From Nymphaea colorata (taxonomy: Eukaryota; Streptophyta; Magnoliopsida; Nymphaeales; Nymphaeaceae): DNA of 64,000 nucleotides. Below, piece after piece: positions 46,916 through 57,917 of the stretch (its first letter is position 1; each line of letters starts with the position of its first letter). The translations under genes were made by a program, and so were the position numbers. The notes beneath the pieces were generated by a model that was not told the DNA's origin, searched no databases, and saw nothing but the letters and a program-made list of their open reading frames with translations. The stretch is from contig NC_045139.1 of the NCBI RefSeq assembly GCF_008831285.2, positions 21,062,412 to 21,126,411 on the forward strand, written 5' to 3'.

Positions 46916-47946
46916 ATATGTCACATAGGTACGGGTACGAGTGCCAGTGCGGGTATGAGTACGGATCATTTTTAAAAAACTTGGGTGCGGGGGTACGGCC
47001 GTACATACACATGCACATATATATATATATATGTCAAAAAATTTCAAACCTTAATGGACTCTCAAAGTGCCGCTTAAGCAACGATCGAAAGCCCTAATCA
47101 AAAGATGAATAAAGTCCTCCCAACCAATACATAGTAAAATGATCTGTCACAGCAGTAGAGAATAAAGGAGGAGAAACCAGAACAGAGAGAGCTGGGATCT
47201 GTCATGTGCCCAGAAAACTGATGCTACATCTTAAAATGCGTAGGTTTAGCCATTTCCGTCAATCGCTTAACAATAACTGTAATTTTTGTGTTGAAAAGAT
47301 TCATACCCTATAAAATTGTGTTGTTTATGACAACACATATTATTGCCGCAGCACACGCCTTTTGGGTCGCCTGGTTCTAAACAGCAACCATATGCTACTG
47401 TCTAGAATATGAAAGGAAAATGGAATATGGAAAACATGCGAACCACAGAGAGGGAGAGAGAGAGATTGTGGGTGGTGAATCTGGTGATTGGTGAGTGATG
47501 GTCGGAGAGATGAGAGATCAATAAAAGAAGCAGAAGCACAAACAAATGCTCTGAAGCTCGACAGGCGATGGAAGGCTCAGAAGCTCGACAGAAAATGAGA
47601 AAAAAATGAAAAAAACCAAATACCGTCGCCGTTCAACGTCTGCCATCGCCGGTCACTGCCTGTCGTCGCCGTTCATCACCTACAACCGCCGGTGGCCGCC
47701 CCTGCCTTCATCGGTAAGAGATGAAGGAATGAAACCAAACGAAATGAAAAAGGGAGAATAGGGTTTCAAAAAATTTCACGTTACAATCGTTTAAAACGTT
47801 AAAATGAAAAAACGTTAAGATTTAAAACAGACAACTTTAGACTCGGTCAACTTTGACCGAGTCTGAAAACGGACGAAAGTAGACTTGGGTGTCGTACCGG
47901 TACCATGCGGGTACTCCTCCTTAAGAGGAGTACCCGTGTGACATAC
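46916..47946. mobile_element. Non-autonomous hAT-like element, 1.03 kb
   Basis: Bounded by an exact 8-bp direct repeat ATGACAAT (46908-46915 and 47947-47954). Inverted ends are ATATGTCACATAGGTAC on the left and GTATGTCACACGGGTAC read inward from the right (three mismatches in 17). Subterminal GGTACGGGTACG/GTACCGGTACC words are present at both ends. The interior contains CGCCGGT/CGTCGCC-rich sequence (47620-47715) and GAGAGAGA runs but no transposase. The 8-bp duplication argues for the hAT superfamily. Confidence 0.72.
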
Positions 47947-47954
47947 ATGACAAT

Positions 47955-49260
47955 GCATAAAAATTAACCTACACATCAAATTCCTAGGATCTTTTTCATT
48001 CTTATATATTCATAAATTTAGCATACTTGTATGCAGAATTGCAGATAGATTTATGAAAAAAAAAAACTTTCGAATAATAGGACGAAAGTGTTCCTTTATA
48101 TATTTACTTTTATAGACTTTCATTTACTAACATATTGGAGCATACATACCCTCACTAAAAGAGAATTCATGCTTTTTCTGAAAAAGACAGCACCTGCACC
48201 TCCATTCTACACCTGTGTGACATAGTTGAGGCCTTTATAGATTTATTAAAACATTGGTAACCTAATACATGATCACTAACCTTTTGATGTACATATGCAT
48301 CTATTTGGTCACATATGTTACAGCTGCTAACTCAAATATTGCCCATGGCCAACACAAACACAACTCCAATAATCAAGGAGAGGACAACACCCTCTTCCAG
48401 AAAGTAATTGCCCTTAGTGGAGACGGATGACCTCAACAATTTCCTTGAGATAATTCTTGTATCGTGCAATCTAAAGAGAACTGCTCATATTATAATCATG
48501 GCCCCCAAAAATATCAAATACTCCTATTAAAAGAAAAAAATGTAGGTCACCAGATAAGCATCAAAACATCAATACCTCGTACATTCACTCATTAAAAAGC
48601 ATACTGCATGTGATTTTTGTTAAATTGAAACCTGCACATGAGTATCGTACTGCATCCAATGTCTGGACCAACATAACATGAATGCTGAAATTTTTCTTGA
48701 CCACGAATCATGCATATGAACAGCTGCATTTTAATTGCTAAAATAGTATATCTGAACTTCAAAAATTTATAAAGTTTCTGACCTACTTCAATTGTCCAAA
48801 TTGTTAGTAATTTCTTATGCAATAAGATAAGGTACATGCATATCAAGCCAAGTGAATTATTTCAATTGTGGACAACTAAAACAAGAAGAATATCAAACCA
48901 GCTGCCAACGACGTGCAACCACTAGATAACTAAGACAATGAATAAAAGAATGACTATAAAGCTTATGCATATCTGTATCCATCTTTCCGCATTCACCTAT
49001 GTCACGTGGGTGTGTGAGTAAGTATAATGCATACATAAATACGTACCCAATGCATTGTATCGAGCGTCCGTGATTGGATAGTTCAGCTCCTCAATCTATT
49101 AAAAATTATAAAGTGAAAAGTTCCATATGGTACTTTTAGGTTTTCTTGTCTCCATAAATCTGACTACACAGAAGAACCATGGATGTTCAAGAATGCATTG
49201 ATGAAAAAAGTAATGTTTTTTAAATGTTTGGATTTTATGAACAACAAAATGCAAATCTAA

Positions 49261-49263
<3 letters not shown>
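47955..49263. other. Intergenic
   Basis: AT-rich sequence with no supported gene or element. Confidence 0.5.

Positions 49264-49313
<50 letters not shown>
49264..49313. repeat. (TA)n microsatellite
   Basis: About 50 bp of pure TA. Confidence 0.97.
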
Positions 49314-49315
<2 letters not shown>

Positions 49316-49380
49316 GCTGACAAGTGAAGACACCACAATTCCATCTAGTTCCAAAGGAGGCAAGCATAAGACAATTTACT

Positions 49381-49405
49381 TCCTCTCTCTCTCTCTCTGT
49401 TTCTA

Positions 49406-49460
<55 letters not shown>

Positions 49461-49485
49461 CAGAGAGGGAGAGAGAAAGAAAGTA
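49381..49485. repeat. (TA)n microsatellite flanked by inverted CT/GA runs
   Basis: TCCTCTCTCTCTCTCTCTG lies before a ~48-bp TA tract (49409-49456) and CAGAGAGGGAGAGAGAAAG after it. The whole can pair with itself as a long hairpin. Confidence 0.9.
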
Positions 49486-49499
49486 AACTGGATGGCACG

Positions 49500-51377
49500 C
49501 CATTGTGTGCATCAGGCTAAATGACAAGGATCTTTACTTAATTTGGCCATATATAGTTTTTTTTGTCGCAAATCATGTTTTATGGTGATGAAATCATGCG
49601 ACCCATCAAATTTTAATATATTGTGAACCGTTGACTTTTTATTCTCCTGATTTTCCTTTATATGCCTTGAAATAATGCACTTTAAACTTTAAAGGTTCTT
49701 ATTTGGTAAATAAATTATGTAGATCACATCCATTTGATCAATCCGTTGAATGATTTGGGGACAGCGAACATACAGGCACAAAAGACTTGGGCCACAATAT
49801 TCAGTCACACATATATATTATATGTAACCGCAGGTCTTTCTGGCCAAGTGTAGGTAGTCCACATCTTCACAGACACATGAGCCCCTCTCACAGACGGTGC
49901 CCAGATCATTATGCCTTTTGTGATATATATATATATATATAGGAAGGATGACTGTTGATGCTGGATGCCAGCAGTCAATCCTCCCTCTCATTGCAACCAT
50001 CCGATTCCTGATGCCGCGAAATTCTTACTCTCTCTCTCTCTCCCTATATATATACACACACATACCATCTTTTAGTATCAGCAAAATATGAAAACTTTAC
50101 ATAGCCAAAAAAAAATGTTTTATGAGAATAAACTAATGCGAGCATGAATTTTGTGACTCATTTAACAACACCATCTTCATGCCAAAGCCATGTGTAATGT
50201 TCATATAAGAAGTTGACCGTACTTGTCACAGCAGAAAATTGAATTTCGTAGAGGTAGATGCACCAGCACCCAGTGGGTGTCCAGCAACCTCCTTAACGCT
50301 GTGTCACACAGGCTTTTACAGTCTGCTAAACAAATTACGCTTGTTATGAAACAACACATAGGGACAAGATGGTTAAAAACCTGACATACAGAATATGAGT
50401 ACAAACATTGAAATGTGCTGCAATGTGCACCGAAACTTTTAAACAGAGTATCATTGTCTGGGTTCTTATTATAATGCTTAGGAAACTGGCTTTGGAAGGT
50501 ACATTACCTAAAAACAATGATCTAACTAAAGGCACTTTGATTACAGGAAATATCTCATGCCATAGATCAAGAAACGACGGACAGACAAAGAAACAATTTT
50601 TTCTTATTCCAAGAAAACTTAAGAAGTTTCTCAATGCATTAGACAGCCTTAGTTGCAAAGGTCGCACAACCCACCCGACGTCAAAAAAATGTGAATGCAC
50701 AAATATTTGATGCCCACACTTCAAGGGAGAAAAGTTAAGAAATGGTTAACATGATGAAATCTCAATCAAGAGAAAGCAATTTAATACAGCAAGAGACTAA
50801 CTTATAAACTGCAAGTTGTGAACAATAAGATTGGCACTAAAAAAGTAATATTCACCTATTCATTGCACTGCAAGCAGGAAATAGAATGGTCTCAGCAACT
50901 TATAATTTTTTTTGGAAAGGAAACAACCCAACTGATAGCAGATTGTTTATCACTTAGTAAATAGTCTGTCATAGAATACCATGCATGCAAGCCAAAAAGC
51001 AACAATGTCACTATTGAACACTGAAGACATTTAAATTGCTTATAGAAGAAACAGGGAAAACAAAGTTCCAACCTATGTTGCCCAAATTCATGTTAACCGT
51101 TTTCAAATTGCATCATATTTGTAGACAAAGTTGAGGTTAGATCATCACAAAGACCACGTGACAACATTGCAAGCCAGTGGCTAACAAGGCATCATGGAAT
51201 ATCCAACACATAGGCCAATGTATGGAAAAAAGGGAACTGCACAAGGAACCGCTGATCATGGCAAAAGCAGCAAATGCTGAAACTGATACTTTCGTAGCAT
51301 TGAGCAGCTAACCCATCCATGACCCATTCAGTCATCCAAAGCTGATCATCCCAGGTGTTCAATGTTACAATAAGCTG
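49500..51377. other. Intergenic, downstream of the DnaJ gene
   Basis: Contains short TA and CT runs (49922-49940, 50030-50050) and two antisense-overlapping open frames near 50344-50724 (126 and 100 codons) without a recognised domain. The right part is the 3' UTR of the minus-strand DnaJ gene; its polyadenylation site was not identified. Confidence 0.5.
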
Positions 51378-53699
51378 TTACGGTTTAGCATCCTGCCCTG
51401 CTTTCTCATCCTTAACTTCTGTTACTACTTCCAGAAGTTCCATAGGAATCGCAGCTGGATCCAGCTCTAGACAACCCTTTGGTGCACTTTCTGCTTCTTC
51501 ACCAGTCAATAGACGAGCAGGAACTTGGTGCGAAAATCGAAATAACTCTTCCCTTGGGATTGTCTGTACTCCCTCAGTGTCCACATTCCGCCGGAATACT
51601 GTTTTGAAACTAGGAAGCTTAATTAGAGGAGCAACGGCCACGCCAGTATCATCTACAAAATCACCAACCACCTCTACCATGTCATACTTGTGCACCACCT
51701 CATCTGGAGTTGATTCATTCCAGTCCCTTGACCAGTTTCTGTAAAGGGCCCAAACGTCACCCTTCCCTGGGAGTATTCGGATGACCCCTCGCAAACCTTT
51801 TTCCCATCTGACCTTATGAGAGAACACGTTAACATTATCATGTACTTCGTACCTACCCACCCTGAACTCTCCGCTTGTTTTTGTAAAACCACATGCAACC
51901 CAATTTAGGGGACCAATATCACTGTTTCTTTTGGAGTTGAGCCAACTGATACGCATCTTGAAAGGGTTTACAGATATCACCTTCTGAATAAGTGCATAAA
52001 AACGAGGCATCCCATCATCATCATCATATGCGGCCCATACCTGATTAGCTTCAAAGGACTTCTCACTTCGATCCTTGTCAAAATCATAAAAATCAGGATC
52101 AATAACATTGATTGATGATGGCACATCAGGTTCTTCATCTGGAACATCGCTAGAATCATCTTGTTCTCTCGAAGACTTCTGCTTCCTGCTCTTTTTGACA
52201 AACTCATCAGACTTACCATGATCGTGGACATTCCCATTGCCATTGGACACAAGGTTTTCTTTTGTATTTGATAGGCCTTTTTCCTTTTCGCTGGCTTTCT
52301 CTGCAGCCTCCTTCTTCCAATCTTCTAACTTCTTTTGAATTTCATTTCTAGCCTTTGTCATGAGTACGCTGCGAGCATCCTGCATTACCAAGTCCCTCAA
52401 GGAGGTGCCATACTGTTTGTAAGGGAACCTACCCGCACCACTAGAAACGCCATTCAGCTTTTCTGCCTCGTAGGTATCCTTACTAGCATTATGTTCATTT
52501 TCATTATCATTAGCAAGGCTATCTCTGTCTATGCTTCTTTTCTTATCAGGCCTCTGAATACAATTTTCACTTCCACCTGAGGACCTCTTGAAACCCTGGA
52601 TGTTCCTCCGAGTGTCCTCCTTTCTAGCTGCTGCTTGTGCCTCCTCCCGCTCTCTTCTGACTTTCTCATATGTTTGATGAACCACATTGGCAGCAGCGGC
52701 AGCAGCAGAAGTTGACGCATTGGCACTTGGAGCACCTGCTGTTCTAGAGAATGCCCCCCACTGGAAGTTTGCCTTATGAAAAGAATCAGCTCCTTGACCC
52801 GGCGGATACCCACCAGGAACAACACCGTCCCTTCCCTGAACGTGAGTCTTCTTTCCATGCTGTTGCGGACTTGTCCACGGGAAAGTACCCGAAGCACTCG
52901 GTATCGTGCCTGTCTCGATGGCCAAAAATGGTTGGTGGCAATTGGGGCATAGCAGGTTGTGGTTAACATACACACGAAGATATTCATATTGCATTCTGCA
53001 CCTGTTGCAGCTTGTCCAAAAAGTATTTGGCTTCGACTGGCGATGAGATGGAGGCGGTGGAGCTCGAGGCGCCGGCTTCTGTGTTCGAGCATCAGAACTT
53101 GCTTCGCTGTTGGAGAATTTGTACAAACCATTCAAACCACGCGCAGAGGCACCAGCATGTGAAGTAGTAGTTTCTGTTCTCGCATTAGAACCGCCATTGC
53201 TATTAGACGTATTATAGAATCCATTCGCACCATGAGCAGATGAACTGGTTCGAGGTGCAGACGCAGGCTTTCGCGGCTGTGCGACCTTCTGGGGAACTCC
53301 CTTAAGATTTCTCTTGTGATCGTAAACCGACCGCCGAAACTTGTCCGACAGCACGCTCCACGCTTCCGAAATGAGCTTAAACGCTCCCTCTGCTCCAACA
53401 GATTTGTTCTTATCAGGATGGAGCATCAAAGCTAACTTCCTGTATTGTTTTTTCACTGTCTCGTCGTCCGCCATCGCATTCACGCAGAGAATCTCGTACC
53501 AGTCGGTCTCCCCATTGACCTTCTTTTCCGCTGCAGCATACACGTCCAAGGTGGCCAGCATCTGAGTGATCCCCTCCAATGCCGGATACAATTGAGACGC
53601 CTTCACTGCGAATTTCCTCGCGCCCTCAAGATCTTTTGCTTTGAACTTCTTCTCCGCTATCTCCTTCGCCCTAGCGGCCTCATCCTTGTTACACTCCAT
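51378..53699 (-). CDS. DnaJ (Hsp40) J-domain protein with C-terminal DUF3444
   Basis: A plant Hsp40-type co-chaperone; the J domain stimulates Hsp70 ATPase, while the role of DUF3444 is unknown. From the ATG at 53699 the product is 773 aa. It has an N-terminal helical segment (1-60, AEKKFKAKDLEGARKFA). The J domain is at about 66-130 with DWYEIL, the invariant HPD at 94-96 and a normal DKFRRSVYD end. A Ser/Asn-rich linker (135-225) follows. A Cys pair motif (C231-x2-C234...C251-x2-C254) lies in the conserved FWTSCNRC...LLCPNCHQPF region. A charged, Lys/Glu-rich coiled-coil-like middle follows, with DUF3444 near 535-755 (FDKDRSEKSFEANQVWAAYD...GDVWALYRNWS..W). An in-frame Met 8 codons further up exists, but homologues start MECNKDEA. 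Single-exon CDS, intact. Confidence 0.96.
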   Translation of the reverse strand: MECNKDEAARAKEIAEKKFKAKDLEGARKFAVKASQLYPALEGITQMLATLDVYAAAEKKVNGETDWYEILCVNAMADDETVKKQYRKLALMLHPDKNKSVGAEGAFKLISEAWSVLSDKFRRSVYDHKRNLKGVPQKVAQPRKPASAPRTSSSAHGANGFYNTSNSNGGSNARTETTTSHAGASARGLNGLYKFSNSEASSDARTQKPAPRAPPPPSHRQSKPNTFWTSCNRCRMQYEYLRVYVNHNLLCPNCHQPFLAIETGTIPSASGTFPWTSPQQHGKKTHVQGRDGVVPGGYPPGQGADSFHKANFQWGAFSRTAGAPSANASTSAAAAAANVVHQTYEKVRREREEAQAAARKEDTRRNIQGFKRSSGGSENCIQRPDKKRSIDRDSLANDNENEHNASKDTYEAEKLNGVSSGAGRFPYKQYGTSLRDLVMQDARSVLMTKARNEIQKKLEDWKKEAAEKASEKEKGLSNTKENLVSNGNGNVHDHGKSDEFVKKSRKQKSSREQDDSSDVPDEEPDVPSSINVIDPDFYDFDKDRSEKSFEANQVWAAYDDDDGMPRFYALIQKVISVNPFKMRISWLNSKRNSDIGPLNWVACGFTKTSGEFRVGRYEVHDNVNVFSHKVRWEKGLRGVIRILPGKGDVWALYRNWSRDWNESTPDEVVHKYDMVEVVGDFVDDTGVAVAPLIKLPSFKTVFRRNVDTEGVQTIPREELFRFSHQVPARLLTGEEAESAPKGCLELDPAAIPMELLEVVTEVKDEKAGQDAKP

Positions 53700-53796
53700 T
53701 GCCCTACTGCTACCAACCCTCAATCCTCACTCACCTACACTTGTGAAGCAAAACCCCGGGAACCAACTCAGAGCAACTCAACCACCTTATCAGAAA

Positions 53797-54260
53797 CTGT
53801 AAAAATCCCCACACCCAAGGCTTGTCAGTTTCCACCAAACCACCAGAAACCCTATCAGGCCAAAAAATTTCACTAATTCGGAGGGAAAACGATCAGAACC
53901 TCAAAACTTCGCCCGATCGCAGCAATTCCTCGAGACAGAAAGCGGGGAACAACCCCAAAAATTTTCACTCCCTCCACAACCAAACCCCAACTCAGTGTCG
54001 CGCTCCTCCAACTGAAAATCAAAAGAAGGATCACAAAAAAAGGAGGAAAATCAAGGAATCGAGAAACGGGAAAGAGGAACGAGCTGGGCACGATCCAACG
54101 GCCAGAAATCCCTCCCGATAATTCTCAGATCGAGATGAGAAATCTGGAACCGTTTGATCCAGGAAAGAAGAGGGCAGTGTGAGAGAAAGAAGGCAAACAT
54201 AAAAGACCCAGATGTACAGACTACAGAGTACAGGTACAAAATGGAGAAATTAGGGTTTAC
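53797..54260 (-). other. Intron in the DnaJ 5' UTR
   Basis: On the minus strand a donor CAG|GTAAACCC (54261/54260) and an acceptor TTTTTACAG|TTTC (53797/53796) bracket 464 bp upstream of the ATG. A telo-box-like AAACCCTAA sits at the donor. An untranslated first exon with ATC/GTC repeats (CATCATCATCGTCATCGTCA) precedes it. This is inferred from splice signals only. Confidence 0.55.
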
Positions 54261-54299
54261 CTGATTACAGAAACTGACGATGACGATGATGATGAGGAA

Positions 54300-54766
54300 A
54301 AACTTTTAGGTCAATTCCGCCATGGTTTTTCCCCATCTCCATCACTTTTGTTTTTCTTTTTTTCTTTTTGAGTTTTTACAGAGGCCCTAAACCACAAGCA
54401 CCTACCAGAAAAATTAAAGGAGCCTTTATTTTTCTCAAACCCAAACATGCGTAAATTTATTGATCGAAAATTTTCTGATCGGTTGCTGTTAATATTTAAA
54501 TAGTTTTCGGGAGCCCCAAAACCTAACTAGGGTTAGTTTTTAACTTTAGATATGGTCAGGCATTGCTGCTAAAAATAGTTATTTTTGATGGTAACGAAAG
54601 TTTTGAAGGGACTCGATAATGGAAATATATGTTTATTTTATTTATCATGTGTTTCTTTATATTATATATAATAAGTCATGGCTTTGCAGGTGAATGGAAA
54701 GTAAACAAGGTTTATAAGTGCATTATTTTTATTAATTATGGCTAAGAAAAAAAAAATAATAGTGGG
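54300..54766. other. DnaJ promoter side, intergenic
   Basis: AT-rich sequence upstream of the DnaJ first exon. No clear TATA box was assigned. Confidence 0.4.
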
Positions 54767-54974
54767 TGGTGGGACCCATCAGAGCTCTGCACAAGGGTAA
54801 GCCTTCTAACCCAGGGCTTAAACTTAGGGCTTTGTCCGGTGGCTAACCATGGTTAACAGCAAGGTTAAGATCACCCTTTCCATGGTCATGAGAAGTCGAT
54901 GGACCACCCAAGGAAAGGATCCCTCCTTCCGGAATCCCTTGAGTGTGAAAATCTCTTTCATGTGGGTCCCACCA
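54767..54974. mobile_element. Possible 208-bp MITE (TGGTGGGACCCA ends)
   Basis: Perfect 12-bp inverted ends TGGTGGGACCCA / TGGGTCCCACCA bound a compact, GC-richer 208-bp unit. It contains TGGCTAACCATGGTTAACAGC and further short palindromes. No flanking target duplication is clear, so the class is unknown. Confidence 0.5.
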
Positions 54975-57917
54975 GCTTGCCTTTTTTTCTACAGCCCTTG
55001 TCCTTAATATATAAAACCCTTACATGCGCCATAATAATTATAAAGACATGCCAATAAGAAAGAGTTAAATTTGAAATGCATCTGAATTTATGCTCATCAA
55101 AATGCATCAAATAAAATGTCTACGTGTATCTACATACTTCAATGAAATTTTTTTGCCATTACATATACACACATACACATGCATATATATAAGTATAAAT
55201 ATACGTGTGTGTGTGTGTGTTGAGTATATATACATCACAGAGAGAGAGAGAGAGAGGAGAGAGTCCTTTGAAGTTGTATCAACTATCAGTTCACTCGTTG
55301 GTGTTCATGATGTTGAGCAATACTGTTGCATGTGTAACTAAAACTGTGGACTTGTGCATGGCATTCAAATTAACCGATAGTTTTGTTCGTTGATATCAAT
55401 TAGAACATGCCAATTGCTGGCTCTGCAGTGAATCATGGGGAATGACCAAAGAAGATTTTTGCAGTGTCTGGTGTGTTATCAAGTTTTCCCGAGCGCACAC
55501 TCTGGAATGTACTACTGATACTCTCTTGGAGTATTTAGAAAACCAGTGTCGATGAAGAGTTCAAAATTATGGAACATGCATTATAAATGGAATGAACCAG
55601 TTATATTTTTATGTCGCCATTTGAATCATAGTCCACTAACCTGAATCATCTTCTCATAGACATAAAGCATCATTTTCAAGTTATAGTCAGGAACCCTGAA
55701 TTTTCTGTTTTGTCATTAATAACACATTCAATGTCAGACTTTTGTAATAACATCATATTTACTCATAGTCGACAGCAATGGAAAAGGACCATTTTGAACA
55801 TTTGGTACATGCAGGTTTGGAAAAACCATCAGAGGTATAAGTTCTTATCCTTATGCATATGCTTTTGTTGTCAATTGACAAGCTAACATTGAGCAGACTC
55901 CTTATTGCAATGAGATTATGGCATAAGATGCATCCCATATGCCAATCTATTGAATTGATCCTTAGTGGCTTAAGAACATGTTTGATTGCAGGAACTTCTG
56001 ACAATGCGACTGTTTCTGCAAGAGATGGTGCCAACAGTTGGAACCCAAACGTCCACGAACATGAGACTATGTTGGTGAGACTGCAGACCCCTTGGAATCT
56101 CAAAATAAAGAAACTCTCTGGACCAAAAGCTCAAAATTGGTTGAAAATTCTAGCTGTAAGTCATCGAGATGAGATTTGGTGATTGTTTGGCCATATAGGA
56201 AGCAACCCATGTGCCTCGATGTGCACAAATGGTGCAGGTGCCCACCACCAGCCCGAGAGGTGTTTTATGCATGATGAACATGCACTTTATAAAGGCTTAG
56301 TGTCGTACTGGATCTATTCACGAACTCATGGTGAAAAGCCGTGCTTCTGCTCATGTAGAACATCATTCGAATGATCTGTCAAAAATTTGACTAAATTGTG
56401 TTGGTTTCCTTAACACAATGCTGCTTTGAGCATGAATGGAAAGCAGAACAATTTTGTTTCGGAAGACAGCAGTCTGTTTTCTGACATTCTAGTATCAGCT
56501 CACTTTGTCCTCGGGTAAATAACATATTCAAGTTCTAATCTAAAGTTTTAAGATGTGATCGATGTGTTCTACTGGCTGCTTCTTGAAGATTGGTAGGGAA
56601 GATACTGAATTCTCCCTTGCATGCGTACATATATATCTGCAGTTTAAACTCTTGACTATTTCCATCATCCCTTTTGGAAGACTTGGCAAGGATCTACTGA
56701 AGATGGAAAAAGTTAAATTGACCACATAAAACAAATTCAATTGCTAAAAAATAACTCATCTGACTCTCATAAGCATTCCGTAGGTGATCTCCAATGATTT
56801 AGTTGCTATACAAAAAAACTATAAAATACTGGTACTATCTGCATTTTCAAAATCTCAATACAGAGACACTCGTGCAGAAAGACACTCCTCTTTTGCTACA
56901 CCGGGAAATCATAAATTCCATCATTCTAGAAGTTAAGCAGATTTTAGATCTCAACATTTAAACCACATAAAACCAAGATATTTGAAATTGTTTTCTATGA
57001 GCTGCTTTCAGCAAGAGTGTAGGTCAGGTAACCTACGGGGAAGTTCTGGTGAATTGGCAACAGCAGCAGGTTATCCCCTTCTTGTCGCTTGAACATTCAT
57101 AACATCATAGAACATACACACGCACAGATGTATATAGGGTTCACAGAATATGAAGATTAAATAAACATGAAAATTATGTTAACTGATTATAAGCCATCCA
57201 ATCAATTTAATCAATCGTTTACAACATGCTATATGTGAAGTTATTTTTTGTAAAAAAAAGATGATAGCTTGAACTTGGCTTTGCAAAAAGTAAATTTTCA
57301 GAGGGCACTTTGTGAGTCATCAATCAGATTAGAGACACACTTCTTGGTCGGTGTACCATCATCAGTATGTATTGACAAGCCAGCCAGAGATGTGTAGTCC
57401 ACCCGCGGTGTTGTACATGCAACACCAAGGGATCTGACCTTTATCTGAACAAGAAGGATAATACGAATACAACATGCCTTCTTTTGCCTTAGCATGAAAT
57501 ATTTCACGGCTATGGGCATGCAAGGAACATAAAAAAGGGAAAGAGTCTGAAGACATGACAAAATCAATCATTGCTGAAAAGAGTAAACTGTACCATCTTA
57601 TATAAAAATTGTGTGGGAATAATACATTTTGAAAAAATAAATTCATAAATTCTGTTAAGCCATCTATCATAGTAAATACTGAACTGTGGATCTCATCAAC
57701 TTTCTCCATAGAGGAGGCATTGGCATTTTGTATAGACCTGATGGAACAAATATTTGGAGAACACCTATAGCCCCATAGGTGCATGAGCTGTCAAGTGGCT
57801 ATTTTGCTCTCGAGGAATACAATAAGGCAAGTGTCTGACCACTTGAAGCAAATATAACTTGCAACGTAACCTGCTTTCAGCCGGCAGTCCCCATGTGCTG
57901 TTCATGCACTAACTGAT
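54975..57917. other. Intergenic between DnaJ and the MFS gene
   Basis: Contains a (GT)n and a (GA)n microsatellite (55206-55261) and several short frames without recognised domains. The last few hundred bases include the 3' UTR of the minus-strand MFS gene. Frames at 57298-57784 are probably within or beyond that 3' UTR and show no domain. Confidence 0.5.
55206..55261. repeat. (GT)n and (GA)n microsatellites
   Basis: About 15 bp of GT at 55206-55220, and about 23 bp of GA from 55239. Confidence 0.9.

Noticed and set aside
49224-49520. 98-codon frame across TA microsatellites
   Set aside because: Tyr-Ile repeats from (TA)n; not a gene. The same applies at 11676-11864 and 38685-38879.
50344-50724. 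126-codon minus-strand frame with a 100-codon plus-strand overlap
   Set aside because: Neither product shows a known domain; the mutual overlap and intergenic position downstream of the DnaJ stop point to chance.
51355-51744. 129-codon plus-strand open frame
   Set aside because: It lies antisense to the well-supported DnaJ coding sequence and is a codon-bias shadow, as are several others across 51.4-53.7 kb.
53700-53723. Upstream in-frame ATG of the DnaJ gene
   Set aside because: Family members start MECNKDEA at 53699; the eight extra codons are more likely leader.
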